From NCBI RefSeq assembly GCF_020509005.1, contig NC_063023.1, forward strand, positions 1,736,001 through 1,800,000: a DNA stretch of 64,000 bases. The letters run 5' to 3'. The position numbers and the translations under genes were made by a program. The notes beneath the pieces were generated by a model. It was given only the letters and a program-made list of their open reading frames with translations, was not told the DNA's origin and did no database searches. The DNA is from Fulvia fulva (lineage: Eukaryota; Ascomycota; Dothideomycetes; Mycosphaerellales; Mycosphaerellaceae). Shown here piece after piece: positions 11,161-21,531 of the stretch. Every line of letters begins with the position of its first letter. Position 1 is the stretch's first letter.

Positions 11161-12137
11161 GACTTCATGGGTATGTGTGTCACTATCTCGGTTGAGAATG
11201 GTCACTCAAGCTAACGACTCTCCAGCAATCCAGCGGTGGCAGAGAAAGGACGGATGAACGAGGAAAGCTACAATATATGTGAACCCGTGTTTTTGCGGGA
11301 GGCCGGGCCAGTATCTGAGACATGGCTCTAGGAGATGGTTCTCTGTCAGCCAGCTGCAAAGTACAAAGAAAGACGAAGCCGTGGTGCGAGATGCCGAGAT
11401 AGATGCAATGTCTCAGATAAGCAAGCTACTCCAAGAACTACAAGACAAAGTCAAAAGCGTGAACTCCCATACAGCATATCACTCTTGCTTCACGCAGTAT
11501 ACAGCTGCACTTTCGTGCGCTGGGGTTCTGGCAGCAGGCCGGATGGCTTGACGTATACTGTCTTCCAACGTGCGCAGTGAATGAAACATCCGGGACTGAC
11601 GTAGATATCCCTTGTTCGCCACCTTATACGTCATTCAATACGATGTCTATCGACTCATATAGTCCAAGAGCGTACTTGAACGCTCCATCTCCGTCCTGCA
11701 GGCCAACGACTTGAACATGGCTCTTGGCAAGCGCTCTCCAAAGGGCCAGCACGAAGCCAAGTCGTGCTTTTCGCTCGCAGCATTGCGCTGAGCTGCACAT
11801 CATGATCTATGAGGGCACGAGCGAGTGAGTACCTCTGGGCACTAGAGAATCTCAACGATGAGGGCTGCCGCATGCCATTCCATAGACTCAGCATGGGCCC
11901 TCAAGCCGTGCTCGCCCGCAGTCAGCGATGGGCCAAGATGGACCAGCATACTGGGCTTCATGTCTCCTGAGACGCAGTTGGATATTCACTACATCTTCAC
12001 CAGCGTAAACAGCTCCAAGCTGTATATACAACACACAACACATGGACTTCACTACACAATGTGTTATTGCCGTCCATGGATAAAAGTCTCAAACGCCCCA
12101 TGCCTCTCTTTCATCACTCAGTTCAGCAACCGTCAAC
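11161..12137. other. intergenic with a probable 3'UTR intron
   Basis: A complete intron signature lies just after the stop at 11160: donor GTATGT near 11170 and CTAACGACTCTCCAG ending near 11225. It is probably in the 3'UTR of the upstream gene or marks an alternative C-terminus. A short plus-strand frame at 11279-11551 (ending with a helical segment, ISKLLQELQDKVKSV) is too weak to call. The rest holds nothing recognisable. Confidence 0.4.
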
Positions 12138-12575
12138 ATGCAGACACGCAGCCAAACCGCTGCTGCTCGTCTCGCAGCTTCGAAGAGGTGTCGTCTTCTG
12201 GAGCTGCCTGTAGAACTGCGCAACAACATCTACGAAAACACTCTCGGTACAAGTGTGCCTGACTTCAACGACTTCGAGAATTTCAGACGCCCAGCTCTCG
12301 TCGATACCTGCAAGACCATCAGGACTGAGACTTTGAGACTTTACGGTCAGCAGCTGGAGTCTGCGCTGGAGGAGGGTAAAAGGATCAGAGACAGTGTATC
12401 CAGCGGGAAAAGATACAGAGCCGCGGCCAGTATCACGACTGCCGTATCTGACTGGACCAAGTTGCAGTGGCGATGGGAAAACTTCAAGAGTCTCGTGGTC
12501 AGTGAGATGGACTGGGTCGAGGAGGAGATGGCGAGGATCGACGAGGAGGTAGCGAAGGTTGCATTTATCCATTGA
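12138..12575 (+). CDS. small LPPELR-motif protein with charged helical tail
   Basis: Single exon, 145 residues. The motif is LLELPVELRNNIYENTLG (residues 20-37), followed by RRPALVDTCKTIRTETLRLY. The tail is helical and acidic (MDWVEEEMARIDEEVAK). The N-terminus MQTRSQTAAARLAAS is basic and Ser/Thr-rich. Gene length, block order and tail match the genes at 10708 and 12955, supporting a local family. Confidence 0.75.
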   Translation: MQTRSQTAAARLAASKRCRLLELPVELRNNIYENTLGTSVPDFNDFENFRRPALVDTCKTIRTETLRLYGQQLESALEEGKRIRDSVSSGKRYRAAASITTAVSDWTKLQWRWENFKSLVVSEMDWVEEEMARIDEEVAKVAFIH

Positions 12576-12954
12576 GTAGCTTAAACCTGCTGTAGCTGCT
12601 CAGAAATGGCAATCCTGAACGATTTTGCTTGATATGGAGCTTCCCTTGTATGCCCCTTGGTCTTACCTTATTCCGTTCATGTCTTGGTTTAGATGCCTTT
12701 CTAGTCGTACATGAGACCCGTGGGGCATGGTAAAGCTGGAGCTACTTTGTTGCTGTAGAGGGTAGATCTCAAGATCTCATGCACCGCTGCCTGGATTCAC
12801 TTGCTGAAGAAGTGAATGCCGTAATCCTCTGATCTTCATCGCAGCACGACACATCTTCTTCACTACCTGATGTGTTCCCAGTACACTCTGGATCAAACCT
12901 CTGTCCCGGCATCCTTGGTTTCCTCATCTTCGCATCTCTCACACAACCGCCAAG
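12576..12954. other. intergenic
   Basis: Short spacer between two paralogue-like genes. The minus-strand frame crossing it is antisense to the downstream gene and has no motif of its own. Confidence 0.5.
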
Positions 12955-13371
12955 ATGGTATACCTCCGTAGCCAAGCCATCGCCGCCCGCGAGATCGCAG
13001 CAAAGCCAGCAACCGAGTGCCACTTCTCCAAGATACCTCCAGAGTCTCGTGTCGAGATCTACAAGCTCACTCTCACCGGTGTCACCGATGATCTCGAGAA
13101 GCTCAAACGTCCACAGCTGCTCAACGTTTGCCAACGCATTCAAGTCGAGTCTCTCGACATCTACCGTAAGGAGGTCACGGACGCGCTCCAAGAAAGCAAA
13201 ACTACGCGCGATGAGATGTGGAAAGCTTTCAAGAGCTTTGTAGGCAGTGTGAGAGGCAGGAGTGCCGCAGAATGTCGCTATCACGTGGCACGTCTCGATC
13301 ATAAGAAGAGTCAGGAGATCGCAGAGAAGGAGTTGAGGTGGATTGAAGAGGAGATGGAGAAGCTCGATTGA
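12955..13371 (+). CDS. small LPPELR-type protein, divergent motif
   Basis: Single exon, 138 residues. The motif has drifted to FSKIPPESRVEIYKLTL (Ser replaces Leu in ELR). The second block is RPQLLNVCQRIQVESLDIY. The C-terminus EKELRWIEEEMEKLD matches the tail of the gene at 12138 (MDWVEEEMARIDEE) and that of the gene at 10708. Loss of the ELR leucine could weaken any F-box-like interaction. The cellular role is unknown. Confidence 0.7.
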   Translation: MVYLRSQAIAAREIAAKPATECHFSKIPPESRVEIYKLTLTGVTDDLEKLKRPQLLNVCQRIQVESLDIYRKEVTDALQESKTTRDEMWKAFKSFVGSVRGRSAAECRYHVARLDHKKSQEIAEKELRWIEEEMEKLD

Positions 13372-13958
13372 GGAGATAACGAGAAGCTTTCGATAAGATA
13401 CAAAGACAGGTACAGGCGGGACATGATAGCACAAGGTCTGCGAGGATAGTGGACTTAATGTTTCAGCTGCTGAGAATACTCGCTGTTCGAAGTTTCTGTC
13501 CTTTGTGTCATATGTGCCCACACAACGGACAATGCGTGATCGCCGACAAAGAGCCACAATGGCTTGTATTCGAAAGGATCACCGAACTTTCCACAGCACT
13601 TTTTGGAAGTTGGTCATAATGACTACACACTCGAAGCACCGAGCTTCACGGAGATATGTCTGATGGGCAAATAGATAGCAAGCAAGCCTAGAGATATACA
13701 AGCGACAGACTCTTGACCATTGGCTCCTGCAGACATTTTCAAACTCTCATCGTATCTTATACACTTTCCTATCCTGCTAACTACAGCGTGCACTATCATA
13801 TGCATCGGCATGTCGGTGAATCTGCAATTCCTTGGCGCACGCGCTAAGAAGGCCCGAGACCCACCAACAGACGCGCAACATTTCCCACCGACAGCTCTAC
13901 CCGACCACGTCAACTCTCCACCAAAAACAGTGCTATACACTCCACGACAGCAGCAATA
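13372..13958. other. intergenic
   Basis: No supported gene. Short frames on both strands have no motif. The promoter and leader of the gene at 13959 probably lie in the right half. Confidence 0.4.
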
Positions 13959-14606
13959 ATGTGGAACTACTTCGTCGCCAGCGTCTGCGGACACTCTCTC
14001 ACATCAACATCAATCCTTCCCATGGCCAACAACCCCATCGACTTCAACACCCCCTACTGCGACGCCTGCCTCGCCCAACAACACGAAGAAACCCTCACCC
14101 GCCAACATGAACAGCTCCTAGCACAGGGCACCGGCACCCGCGACCAAGAAAAGGCTTCCCGTCGCGACGTCAGCCTCGCGCACCTCGCCATTCTCGAGCA
14201 CACATCGCCAGACAGCCAAGCCGCTCGCCGCACGGTTGGTCGGGCAGATCATGGTGTGCAGCTCCTCGAGTCGCCAAGCCGAGGCGCTTCGCGTCCTCGT
14301 ACGAAGAGTGTCAGCTTTGCGCCGCAGGAGCATCGTGCTGAGGAGGACGTCAGGACGACTTCGCAGTTTCAGACAACATCGAGTCAGTATGTGCCTGGCG
14401 TATACGCTGACCAGACTGGTGAGGGACATTTGGACACCAGTGATCCCAATGGGGAGGCTGCGAGGGAGAGAGCGGAGAAGGAGGCGGAGGAGAAGGCGAA
14501 GGAGGAAGCGGAAGCGAACGAGACGGAAGAACAGTTCAAAGAGAGGTTGGAGAACATGTCGGAAGAGGAGTTCGCGGAGTATTACGAGAAGCATGGGGGA
14601 GGTTGA
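13959..14606 (+). CDS. acidic coiled-coil hypothetical protein
   Basis: Single-exon frame of 215 residues, with an alternative ATG at 14022 (MANNPIDF). The N-terminal third has a CDAC motif and a Q/H/E-rich helix (QQHEETLTRQHEQLLAQG). The middle is Ser/Arg-rich with TKSVSFAPQ. Residues 165-205 form a strongly charged predicted helix (RERAEKEAEEKAKEEAEANE) followed by FKERLENMSEEEFAEYYEKH. I see no catalytic or membrane features. No family is recognised; coding potential rests on length and amino-acid composition. Confidence 0.6.
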   Translation: MWNYFVASVCGHSLTSTSILPMANNPIDFNTPYCDACLAQQHEETLTRQHEQLLAQGTGTRDQEKASRRDVSLAHLAILEHTSPDSQAARRTVGRADHGVQLLESPSRGASRPRTKSVSFAPQEHRAEEDVRTTSQFQTTSSQYVPGVYADQTGEGHLDTSDPNGEAARERAEKEAEEKAKEEAEANETEEQFKERLENMSEEEFAEYYEKHGGG

Positions 14607-14776
14607 GACGGAAGCGAGAGGAGGCTGGGAGTGGGCGCGTGGAGTTGTTCGTAATCCGGAGGAATGAGAGATGCTTAGCGACTGATGGAGGCGTTGTTAA
14701 AGGACGGTCAGCATGGCGAGATTGGTATGATGCACTTGCTCGTCGCGTTCGGTTGAGTTTCTGTATATCATAGCGA

Positions 14777-16447
14777 CTATGCTTCCTCGTCTTCGGAGTC
14801 ACTTTCATCGCTTTCAGACACATCATCGTCGTCCTCTGTTGCATCGTCCTCGCCCGAAGATGAGCTACTTAACCCCCAAGTATCATCGTCCTCAGGATCC
14901 CACATAGGGGTCATCCTGGCCAGATCCACATCGAACGACGGCGCTGGAAAGTAGTACTGGCAAGTACTCGTCAGGATATAATCAATAACCTCACTTGAGC
15001 TGCGCTCATAGCCATCCTCGCCAGAACAGCTCCTGGACTTTCTGCCATAATACCACAATCCGTTGCTAGCATGGCTGGTAAACCTGCCAGTTAGTCGGAC
15101 CTCCTTCAAGTGCGTCAAGTTCCCAGCGAATGCTTCGATGCACGTCTGCCAGAAGATCCCATTCTCATCGGGCTGCTCGCGCCACTGTTCGCCTTCATCG
15201 TGTTCGTATAAATGGACATTGTGTAAATGGAGGTACTGTAGCGTTAATGCGTGGTTCAACAAGAACGACGAGAGTCGTTCTGGCGTGGCCTGAAAGTTCG
15301 TCATGCGGACACGTCGTAGGTGACGCAAGACAGATGCATGTGGGAAGAGGAGTCGAAGATCTACTCTTGAACTGGCAGACGAGCGATACGACAAATCCAG
15401 TAAGAGAGTCTCAAGTCGCGGACAATTCGATAGCCTGGTGGCCAGATGGCTGTCTTGAATGCCTCCCACAGATTGGTGAAGGGCAGGATCGTCGTTGCCA
15501 CGCAGGTCTTCATCTATTGAATCAGGGTCTTCGCACTTCCAATGGAGCCTGGTCAAATTCTTGATGGCGGCGAGAGTCAGGGTCGTGTCGACATCTTTCA
15601 TGGAGATCGAGCTAACGATACCCACAGACAGATCTCGCAGATCAAGTGACGCATCATAAGCAGCTAGCAACGCCTGGCCGAAAACATGTGGGCCTGAGTC
15701 GAAAGCTCCGTGTGGCACACGAAGCCCGCAAAGCCATTCCGGATTCTCGAACGCCTTGTTCGGATGAAGTATGTCTTTCATGTTGAAAGAAAGCTTGGTG
15801 AGATTCGGGCATGCAAGGAACAGTGCTTTCAGCCTTGCTCTGACGATGGCACCATTCCTAACCCGATGCTCGTCTACGATAAGTCGGTTGTAATGCTGAA
15901 AGGCTGAGCTAAGCGCCGAATCTTCGCTCGCCTCCTCGTGTTTGAGGACCATAAAAAAGGGCCCAGTGTCTTCCACCTTGCCAACGGAAGAGTATGCTTC
16001 TATGGCTCTCTCGTTGGTGCTGCGATAGAATCGAAGAGCTTCATGTATAGTTGACTGTCTTCCCTCGCCGGATGAAGTGCCATGTTTGGCAAGCAAAAAT
16101 GAACACCTCTGGCTCGCTTGGGCATACTCAAAGTGGCGACTCCTGTTCCGAAAATTGAATTGGTACAGACCTTCGTTGGGTAGATCAGCGAGATAGTCAT
16201 CCGTCCCGTCAGGTTGGAAGTACAAAGACTTGATAGAGCTCCGGACGGCCGGCCGAGAAGAGGCGCTTTGTTCAACGATGTTCAATGACTGCTCATGGAA
16301 GAAAGCATGAACTTCGGGCAGCAGGTGTTCGTCACCCAGCTTGCAGAGAGCGCGGCATGTAAGGCGAAGTCTGCACACGACAGAGATGTGTGCAAAGTGG
16401 TATACGTGATGGATCAACTCCGGTGGCAAGTCAAGAAGAGAAAGCAT
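14777..16447 (-). CDS. F-box protein with leucine-rich C-terminal region
   Basis: Starting at the ATG in CCAACATG at 16447, the protein has 556 residues; an upstream in-frame ATG at 16519 would add 24. It begins MLSLLDLPPELIHHVYHFA and continues VVCRLRLTCRALCKLGDEHL, a typical F-box. The remaining 500 residues contain degenerate leucine-rich stretches (LKALFLACPNLTKLSFNM, LRDLSVGIVSSISMKDV, LRHLRRVRMTNFQAT, LQYLHLHNVHLYEHD). The tail is extremely acidic with Ser/Asp/Glu runs. F-box proteins recruit substrates to SCF ubiquitin ligases; the substrate is unknown. Confidence 0.8.
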   Translation of the reverse strand: MLSLLDLPPELIHHVYHFAHISVVCRLRLTCRALCKLGDEHLLPEVHAFFHEQSLNIVEQSASSRPAVRSSIKSLYFQPDGTDDYLADLPNEGLYQFNFRNRSRHFEYAQASQRCSFLLAKHGTSSGEGRQSTIHEALRFYRSTNERAIEAYSSVGKVEDTGPFFMVLKHEEASEDSALSSAFQHYNRLIVDEHRVRNGAIVRARLKALFLACPNLTKLSFNMKDILHPNKAFENPEWLCGLRVPHGAFDSGPHVFGQALLAAYDASLDLRDLSVGIVSSISMKDVDTTLTLAAIKNLTRLHWKCEDPDSIDEDLRGNDDPALHQSVGGIQDSHLATRLSNCPRLETLLLDLSYRSSASSRVDLRLLFPHASVLRHLRRVRMTNFQATPERLSSFLLNHALTLQYLHLHNVHLYEHDEGEQWREQPDENGIFWQTCIEAFAGNLTHLKEVRLTGRFTSHASNGLWYYGRKSRSCSGEDGYERSSSEVIDYILTSTCQYYFPAPSFDVDLARMTPMWDPEDDDTWGLSSSSSGEDDATEDDDDVSESDESDSEDEEA

Positions 16448-16875
16448 GTTGGTGGAAAAGTGAAAGTCGAAGATGACACGTACCAAACAGGTACTCATTA
16501 AGCTCGGGGTTGACTCCATAAACTGCCAATCAAGCTTCGATTAGTCTTTGCAAGGATGCAGCAACTTAGGCGTCCAGACTTGATGGGCCAACGTCTTGTC
16601 AACTGAACCGTCAACAGCTGTCAGCAGAGCGAAAGCAGCACAACACTTGTCAGTACTCCGAGTACAGCCGTCCGTTCCTTACCACAAACCACCCTACTCA
16701 CACTCATTCATCACACACCCTTCACCAGACCTCTCACTCATTCGAGGCTTCCTTGCGCAACCTGAAACGTCACACCACGCCCGTCGCGCCTTCCCACATT
16801 CCGACACAGCAGTACTACTGCCACCTGCACGCTTGAAACCTCCGAACGACATACCACACCACATCCATAGGCAAT
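16448..16875. other. divergent promoter region
   Basis: This stretch lies between the minus-strand F-box gene and the plus-strand GPI gene. The right half is rich in C, A and T with few G, as in fungal leaders. No gene is seen. Confidence 0.4.
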
Positions 16876-17501
16876 ATGTTTGCCAAGCTTACTACCGTCT
16901 TTGGGCTCCTCGCCGTCGCCGCGCAGGTCGTGGTTGCGACTCCCCCGGCATGTGTCATTGCCGCCGTCAAGTAAGGAACAGAAAGAGCCGCAAAGAGCAC
17001 ATGCGCGCAGCGTGATAGACAAGAGCATAGACTAACACACCCCATAGCCAAGCACCTGACCCAGCAGACATCAAAGCCGTCTGCGACAACGACAAGGTCA
17101 AGAACTACATCTCCACCAAGTGCGGCGACAACACCGACGCTGCCAACAAATACTACGCCGACGTCTGCAAGGACGCCGGTGTCACCGTCTCCACCTCCAA
17201 ATCCTCCTCGAAATCTGGCTCTGCATCCGCTACAGGTACCCATGGTGGTTCCCACACCACTGCTTCCCCCACTGAGACTCTTTCTGGTATGCCGACTGGC
17301 ACCGCGGGTACTGCTTCCTCTGGTTTCCACACGGCCACTACTAACGGTACTTGGTCAGCTCCTACCGGCACTGGCGGCTCGTCCGCAAGTCAAACGACTG
17401 GAGCAGGTGTTGCCGAGAGCACTGGCGCTGCATCGAGATTGGGCATGGATGTGGTTGGTCTCGCCGCCGTGGGCGTCTTCGGTGCCATGCTGGCGCTTTA
17501 A
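16876..17501 (+). CDS. small secreted GPI-anchored four-cysteine protein
   Basis: Two exons, 16876-16970 and 17048-17501 (77-bp intron, GTAAGG donor, CCATAG acceptor), giving 182 residues. The signal peptide is MFAKLTTVFGLLAVAAQVV, cleaved near VVATPP. The mature domain has four cysteines (PACV, AVCDND, TKCGDN, DVCKDA) spread over about 65 residues. It resembles a reduced CFEM-like fold but has half the cysteines of a true CFEM domain. A Ser/Thr/Gly-rich stalk follows, then a hydrophobic tail (VVGLAAVGVFGAMLAL) fitting a GPI attachment signal. A cell-wall or membrane-surface location is expected; the function is not known. Confidence 0.85.
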
Positions 17502-18618
17502 GAGCCATACATGGACAAAATTGGATTCGGGAGGTCGTTCAAGAGCGGTGTACATTACTGGTGTTTTTGGGCGATAGCTTGCATAAAGCGGCTACAGGCA
17601 CGGACATGGGTTCATTTAATCTGAGTTGTGGCGATTCGGGATAGGGCTGGTGTTTCTCTAAAGCTACGGTAACTATCGACCGAGTTGTCTCATTCTAGTC
17701 TGCTCCGCTGTCAAGCTGACACATTTTGGACCCCCTAATCATATGACAGCGCATCATTCGTCGAACTTCCTTTCCGGATCATCTGCGAGGGACTTTTGCC
17801 ATGGTCCTCGTTGCCCATTGAGATCACATCTTGTTGTCGCGCAGACACTCTGGACCGTCATGGTCTGGAGGGCACCAGAGGCTGTAGTCCATGATCAGGC
17901 AAGAAATGGGATCTGCGTCTGGCATCCTGGCTCGACTTTAATTAGCCACCTGCGCGGTATTCGTACGGATTGTATCAGCGCATCGGTTTCATGCCAATTT
18001 TGCCCGTAGCCCGTGCGATGCTGGAGGATGTTCATGGACGTTGCGGTTCCGGTCGGCGCGGACAAGATGCGAAGCAGGAACAACATCTCCCACGTACCTC
18101 GGCAAGATGCTGATGGCGACAGGTGACAAATATGTGTCCCAGCCTGTCCAGTATATGAGATCTGTATTCGTGGTGAGCCGCCAGGTTTCAAATAGTCGCC
18201 GTGCTAAAATCACTGACGTGCCAGACGGCGTCAAAGGCGCTGGAAGACTCATGCGGCGCTGCACAGCGACTATGCAAACCTATGGCGCACCCTCTCCGAA
18301 ACGAAGATCGGTGAGATAGTTGCATGCCTAAATCGCTTTGTCACGAGCCAATGACAAGCCGGCGCTAGTGAAAGAGCTCTTACACTTGCTACGCCGCAAT
18401 GCTGCAAACATCAAGGCGCTTAGCGGTGTCACCATCAACTCCCATCCGTTGATTCCCCCAGACTACACACTTGAGCGTTTGGAAAGACTGCCCTTGTCCT
18501 CACCTTCCGACATCCTGCGGGTTCCACACCATATAGCTGCTGCCTAACATATCCGCCCGAGCAAGGCTTCCAGAGTATCGAGACTGCACTTGCTGTGGAC
18601 AGCAGCGAACGGTGCGCC
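17502..18618. other. intergenic, about 1.1 kb
   Basis: Several frames of 60-98 codons overlap on both strands without motifs, splice-consistent extensions or a preferred strand. I see no gene that can be supported. Confidence 0.4.
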
Positions 18619-19600
18619 ATGGGTGGTGTCGAAATCTTGAGCATGTAAGCCAGCATGCATCATGTCATGATCTCTTTACCAGACGCTGATGATTGCAAAA
18701 GGCTGCTGATCGTGGCCATGCCAGTACCCTACATGCTGCAATTTGCAAGGCTGTATGCACTTCGTTCAGCGGATGGCCTCTCGTTGTGGGCAGCTTCTTT
18801 GAGTACTCTGGTTTCTCAGATACAGGTAGCCTACATGTCCTACCTCTTCAAGATGTCTCCGATCATGAAGGAGGGAACATCTGTCGCAACGCCGCCATCA
18901 ACGCGCGACCGGTTGAACTTCACGCAGCTGATCATCCAGTGGCTATGCTCTCTGGCACTGTAGGTTCACCCCCTCTAGTCATCAGGTCAGGGCGCTGCTA
19001 ACAGGCCACGGGATAGATACGGAACAGTACTATTGATACAATGTACTTCGAATCGTGGCCAGGCTGATGAAAACTCCACGCTCCGGTGCTCTGGGCAACT
19101 CATTGCTTAGCAGAATCGGATCCGCAGCCATATTGCTCATCCACGCTATGCTGTTCCTCAGTACTGCTACGCTGGATGGTCGGCCGAGCGACAGGTTTTC
19201 CGTTCTATCGATCACATTCAACATCGCCGCCTGCGTGGTTAACCCACTGGCAACGTTCTTCCTCACGGTTGGTCTGATCTTGCAACTCATGGTCTCGCGG
19301 TCTTCGCATGCAGACGGCTTAAGTGGCATAGCGCTCATAACACATTGTGTCGTGTTCTCTATTTTGGCATTGTCATGGCCGTGTAGGCTTGTACTGCCAA
19401 AGAGTCTATGGAAAGCGCAATCGGCCGGACCGCTGGTGATCACAAAATGGTATCCCTTAGTGGGATCGGTATGTATCAACAATGGCATCATAGCTATGGG
19501 GGCAGGTCTTGCGTTGTGGATCAAGATTGGAAAACATGCTGGTAAGCGAAGTCCTGATTCAGGAGAAAGTGAAGCTCTGCTGAATAGTCGATCACGATGA
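18619..19600 (+). CDS. seven-TM PQ-loop/SWEET-like membrane protein
   Basis: My model has four exons: 18619-18644, 18702-18959, 19017-19042 and 19128-19600. Donors are GTAAGC, GTAGGT and GTACTT; all phases agree and the product has 260 residues. The first 26-nt exon encodes MGGVEILSM. Two repeats resembling PQ-loops are visible: PYMLQFARLYALRSADGLS and, about 120 residues later, LILQLMVSRSSHADGLSG. The RS..DGLS ending is typical of PQ-loop proteins, though the exact Pro-Gln pair is replaced by LQ. About seven hydrophobic helices are present and the tail is hydrophilic (SGESEALLNSRSR). PQ-loop relatives move sugars or amino acids or act in vacuolar and ER membranes. The small exons need RNA support. 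Confidence 0.6.
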
Positions 19601-19729
19601 CAGAAGTGCTTATGTATACATCTCTGCTGGGAAGGCACGATATGGCAGGCCAGTGTGCACCTCGTTCTTCCTTTCGAGGACGTCGCGTATCATAGTGTAC
19701 ATCGTTGACCTTCTCCAGTAGCGATTGCT
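19601..19729. other. convergent 3' ends
   Basis: Short spacer between the 3' ends of the PQ-loop-like gene (+) and the oxygenase gene (-). It contains no further feature. Confidence 0.4.
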
Positions 19730-21531
19730 TCACTGTTGTCCAGCCCTCTCCTTCGACTCTCCGCCCTCTTCCTGGCAATCCATCTCTTCGTCGGTGCGCA
19801 ACTCACGTTCCTCATCGTCTGAGTCGTACTCGCTGCTTGGGGAGGAGTAGTTGTAGCCACGGCGGGAGGTTTCAGTGCCGGCATCACCACTCCGCTTGAT
19901 GCCGGACCAGAAAGACTTCGGAAGTGTCTTCTCCGGGCGCTGGAGGAATGGGGGAATGCGAATTAGCATCGCCGCACGTGTGTAGTTGATGCCGATGCCT
20001 GGCTCGTTGCCATACTGCCAGCATGTCAGTGGTGTTTGCAGCGGCCGTTCACCTTCGAGGCTTACCGTCATGTATGCCATCTGCAGCTCCTTGAACTTCT
20101 CGGTCTCATCGACAACGACAACCTTCTCCTTCGACTCTGTCTTTTGCTGCAATTCGGCAGATGCCTTCTTGCCTGCATCCACCGGTACCTGCACCTTGAC
20201 CTTCTTCTTGTAGGCCGGGTTGAGCCAGTCACTTTGCTGTTTGGAATTCTCGTACCGAACTCCTCGCCACCGTCATCACCAAACATTCCACCAGCGTCTT
20301 CGCATGCGTAAACACCGGAGAACTATACGTCGTAGGAGTAGTGGCTGCTGTACCTGCATGACGAAGGGAGTCAGCCGTGGTTCTCAAGCACAAGACCGAG
20401 CCTTGATGGACGGACTTACTCTTTCTTCATGACAGGCACCACTTGGCGCCACAAGTCAAGAGCAGAAGCCGCCTCGTAGAGCGCCATGTCAGCACCTTTC
20501 AGCGAACTCGGAAGGAAATTGACGTGCGAGCTGGTATGAGCATAGCTGTGCGTCAACCAAACCGCCAGGACTCGTCCTTGGCTTAGGAAGCCAGGATTGT
20601 CCAGAGCGTTCTTCAGTGCTTCGTATAGTGGTAGCTGACTCGGATCGAGAGCCGAAGGGCTTCCGGCCAGATGACCAAGACCGCGGGTAACGTAGAGGTT
20701 GTACGTCAGAGTGAGACGATAGCCAGAGGTCACTTCACGGACTTCGTGCTCGCAGTCGCTGTAGAAGGCTGCCCCACTTGACGTCCGGTCGATCAGTATC
20801 GCCTCTCTGGGACCAGTCGAAAGTGAGTTCTTTGCCAGAGTTGCGGACCACCAGTTGACCGCCTTCGTGATCGAGAGGCAAACACACCACAAGACTGCCG
20901 ATCTGATCTTCGCTTCTAGGGGTGTCGACGTGAGCTTTGAACTTTCCACTTGGGGCACCGTAGACGTTGAGCTTGTAAAGCTCCGCCTGGACGAAAGTCA
21001 GCTGCCAACCAGTAGTCAAGAACGCCTGACAGTTACCTTGATGCTTCGCTTGTGCTCCCGCTGACTACTCGGTGATAGCAAGAGTTGAGCGACGACGTCG
21101 ATGATGCCGGCCTCATAGGGACAGAAGTTTGTGGCGAAGGCTGTACGATCGAGTTTGCTGGCCTTGCGATACTCCTCTTCGAAGACTTCTTCGTTGCTCC
21201 TGCCAAACGAAGCCGGCTGGCAGGCACTTAGAAGCGCAGTGAATTGAGAAGAGTTGTCGGTCTGGATTGGCAGGGTGAGTGTCATGCCTTTGCCGCTTTC
21301 CCCAAAACGCAGGTCGATCGAGGGGATGCCGCCGATACCGTTAGCAAGTGCAGCCTTCTGCTTGTTGTCTGGTGTGAAGTTTACTGTACCACCACAAGCA
21401 AAGATTGCCTTGCGTGACTGGAGTCTGAGACATGACTTCAGCTCTTTCAGCAGACTAGCCTCTGCAATCTCAGCCAGAGAGCGAATATGGCGTTCGTCTT
21501 GGAGCTGCTTCGACTGCTCTGCTTCAGCCAT
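19730..21531 (-). CDS. 2-oxoglutarate/Fe(II) dioxygenase family protein, frame broken
   Basis: The first exon 21531-21037 joins exon 20986 across a 50-bp intron (GTAACT donor). It continues as AELYKLNVYGAPSGKFKAHV, containing the iron-ligand motif HVDTPR, then SLVVCLPLDHEGGQLVVRN. Near 20772-20775 the frame DRPDVKWG must shift to AAFYSDCEHEV, where the second histidine ligand lies, followed by SGYRLTLTYNLYVTRG. The conserved form would be KWAAFYSD, so one G of a GGGG run is in excess. A donor GTAAGT follows VMKKE near 20421. The C-terminal exon (20014-19730) carries YGNEPGIGINYTRAAMLIRI, preceded by a 51-bp intron (20065-20015). Exons between 20415 and 20066 are uncertain. The family hydroxylates unknown substrates; this copy may be inactive or mis-assembled. 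Confidence 0.75.

Noticed and set aside
14118..14594. 158-codon Leu/Arg-rich minus-strand frame that looks like a membrane protein
   Set aside because: It is the antisense of the acidic coiled-coil gene; Leu and Arg come from reverse-complemented Glu/Lys codons.
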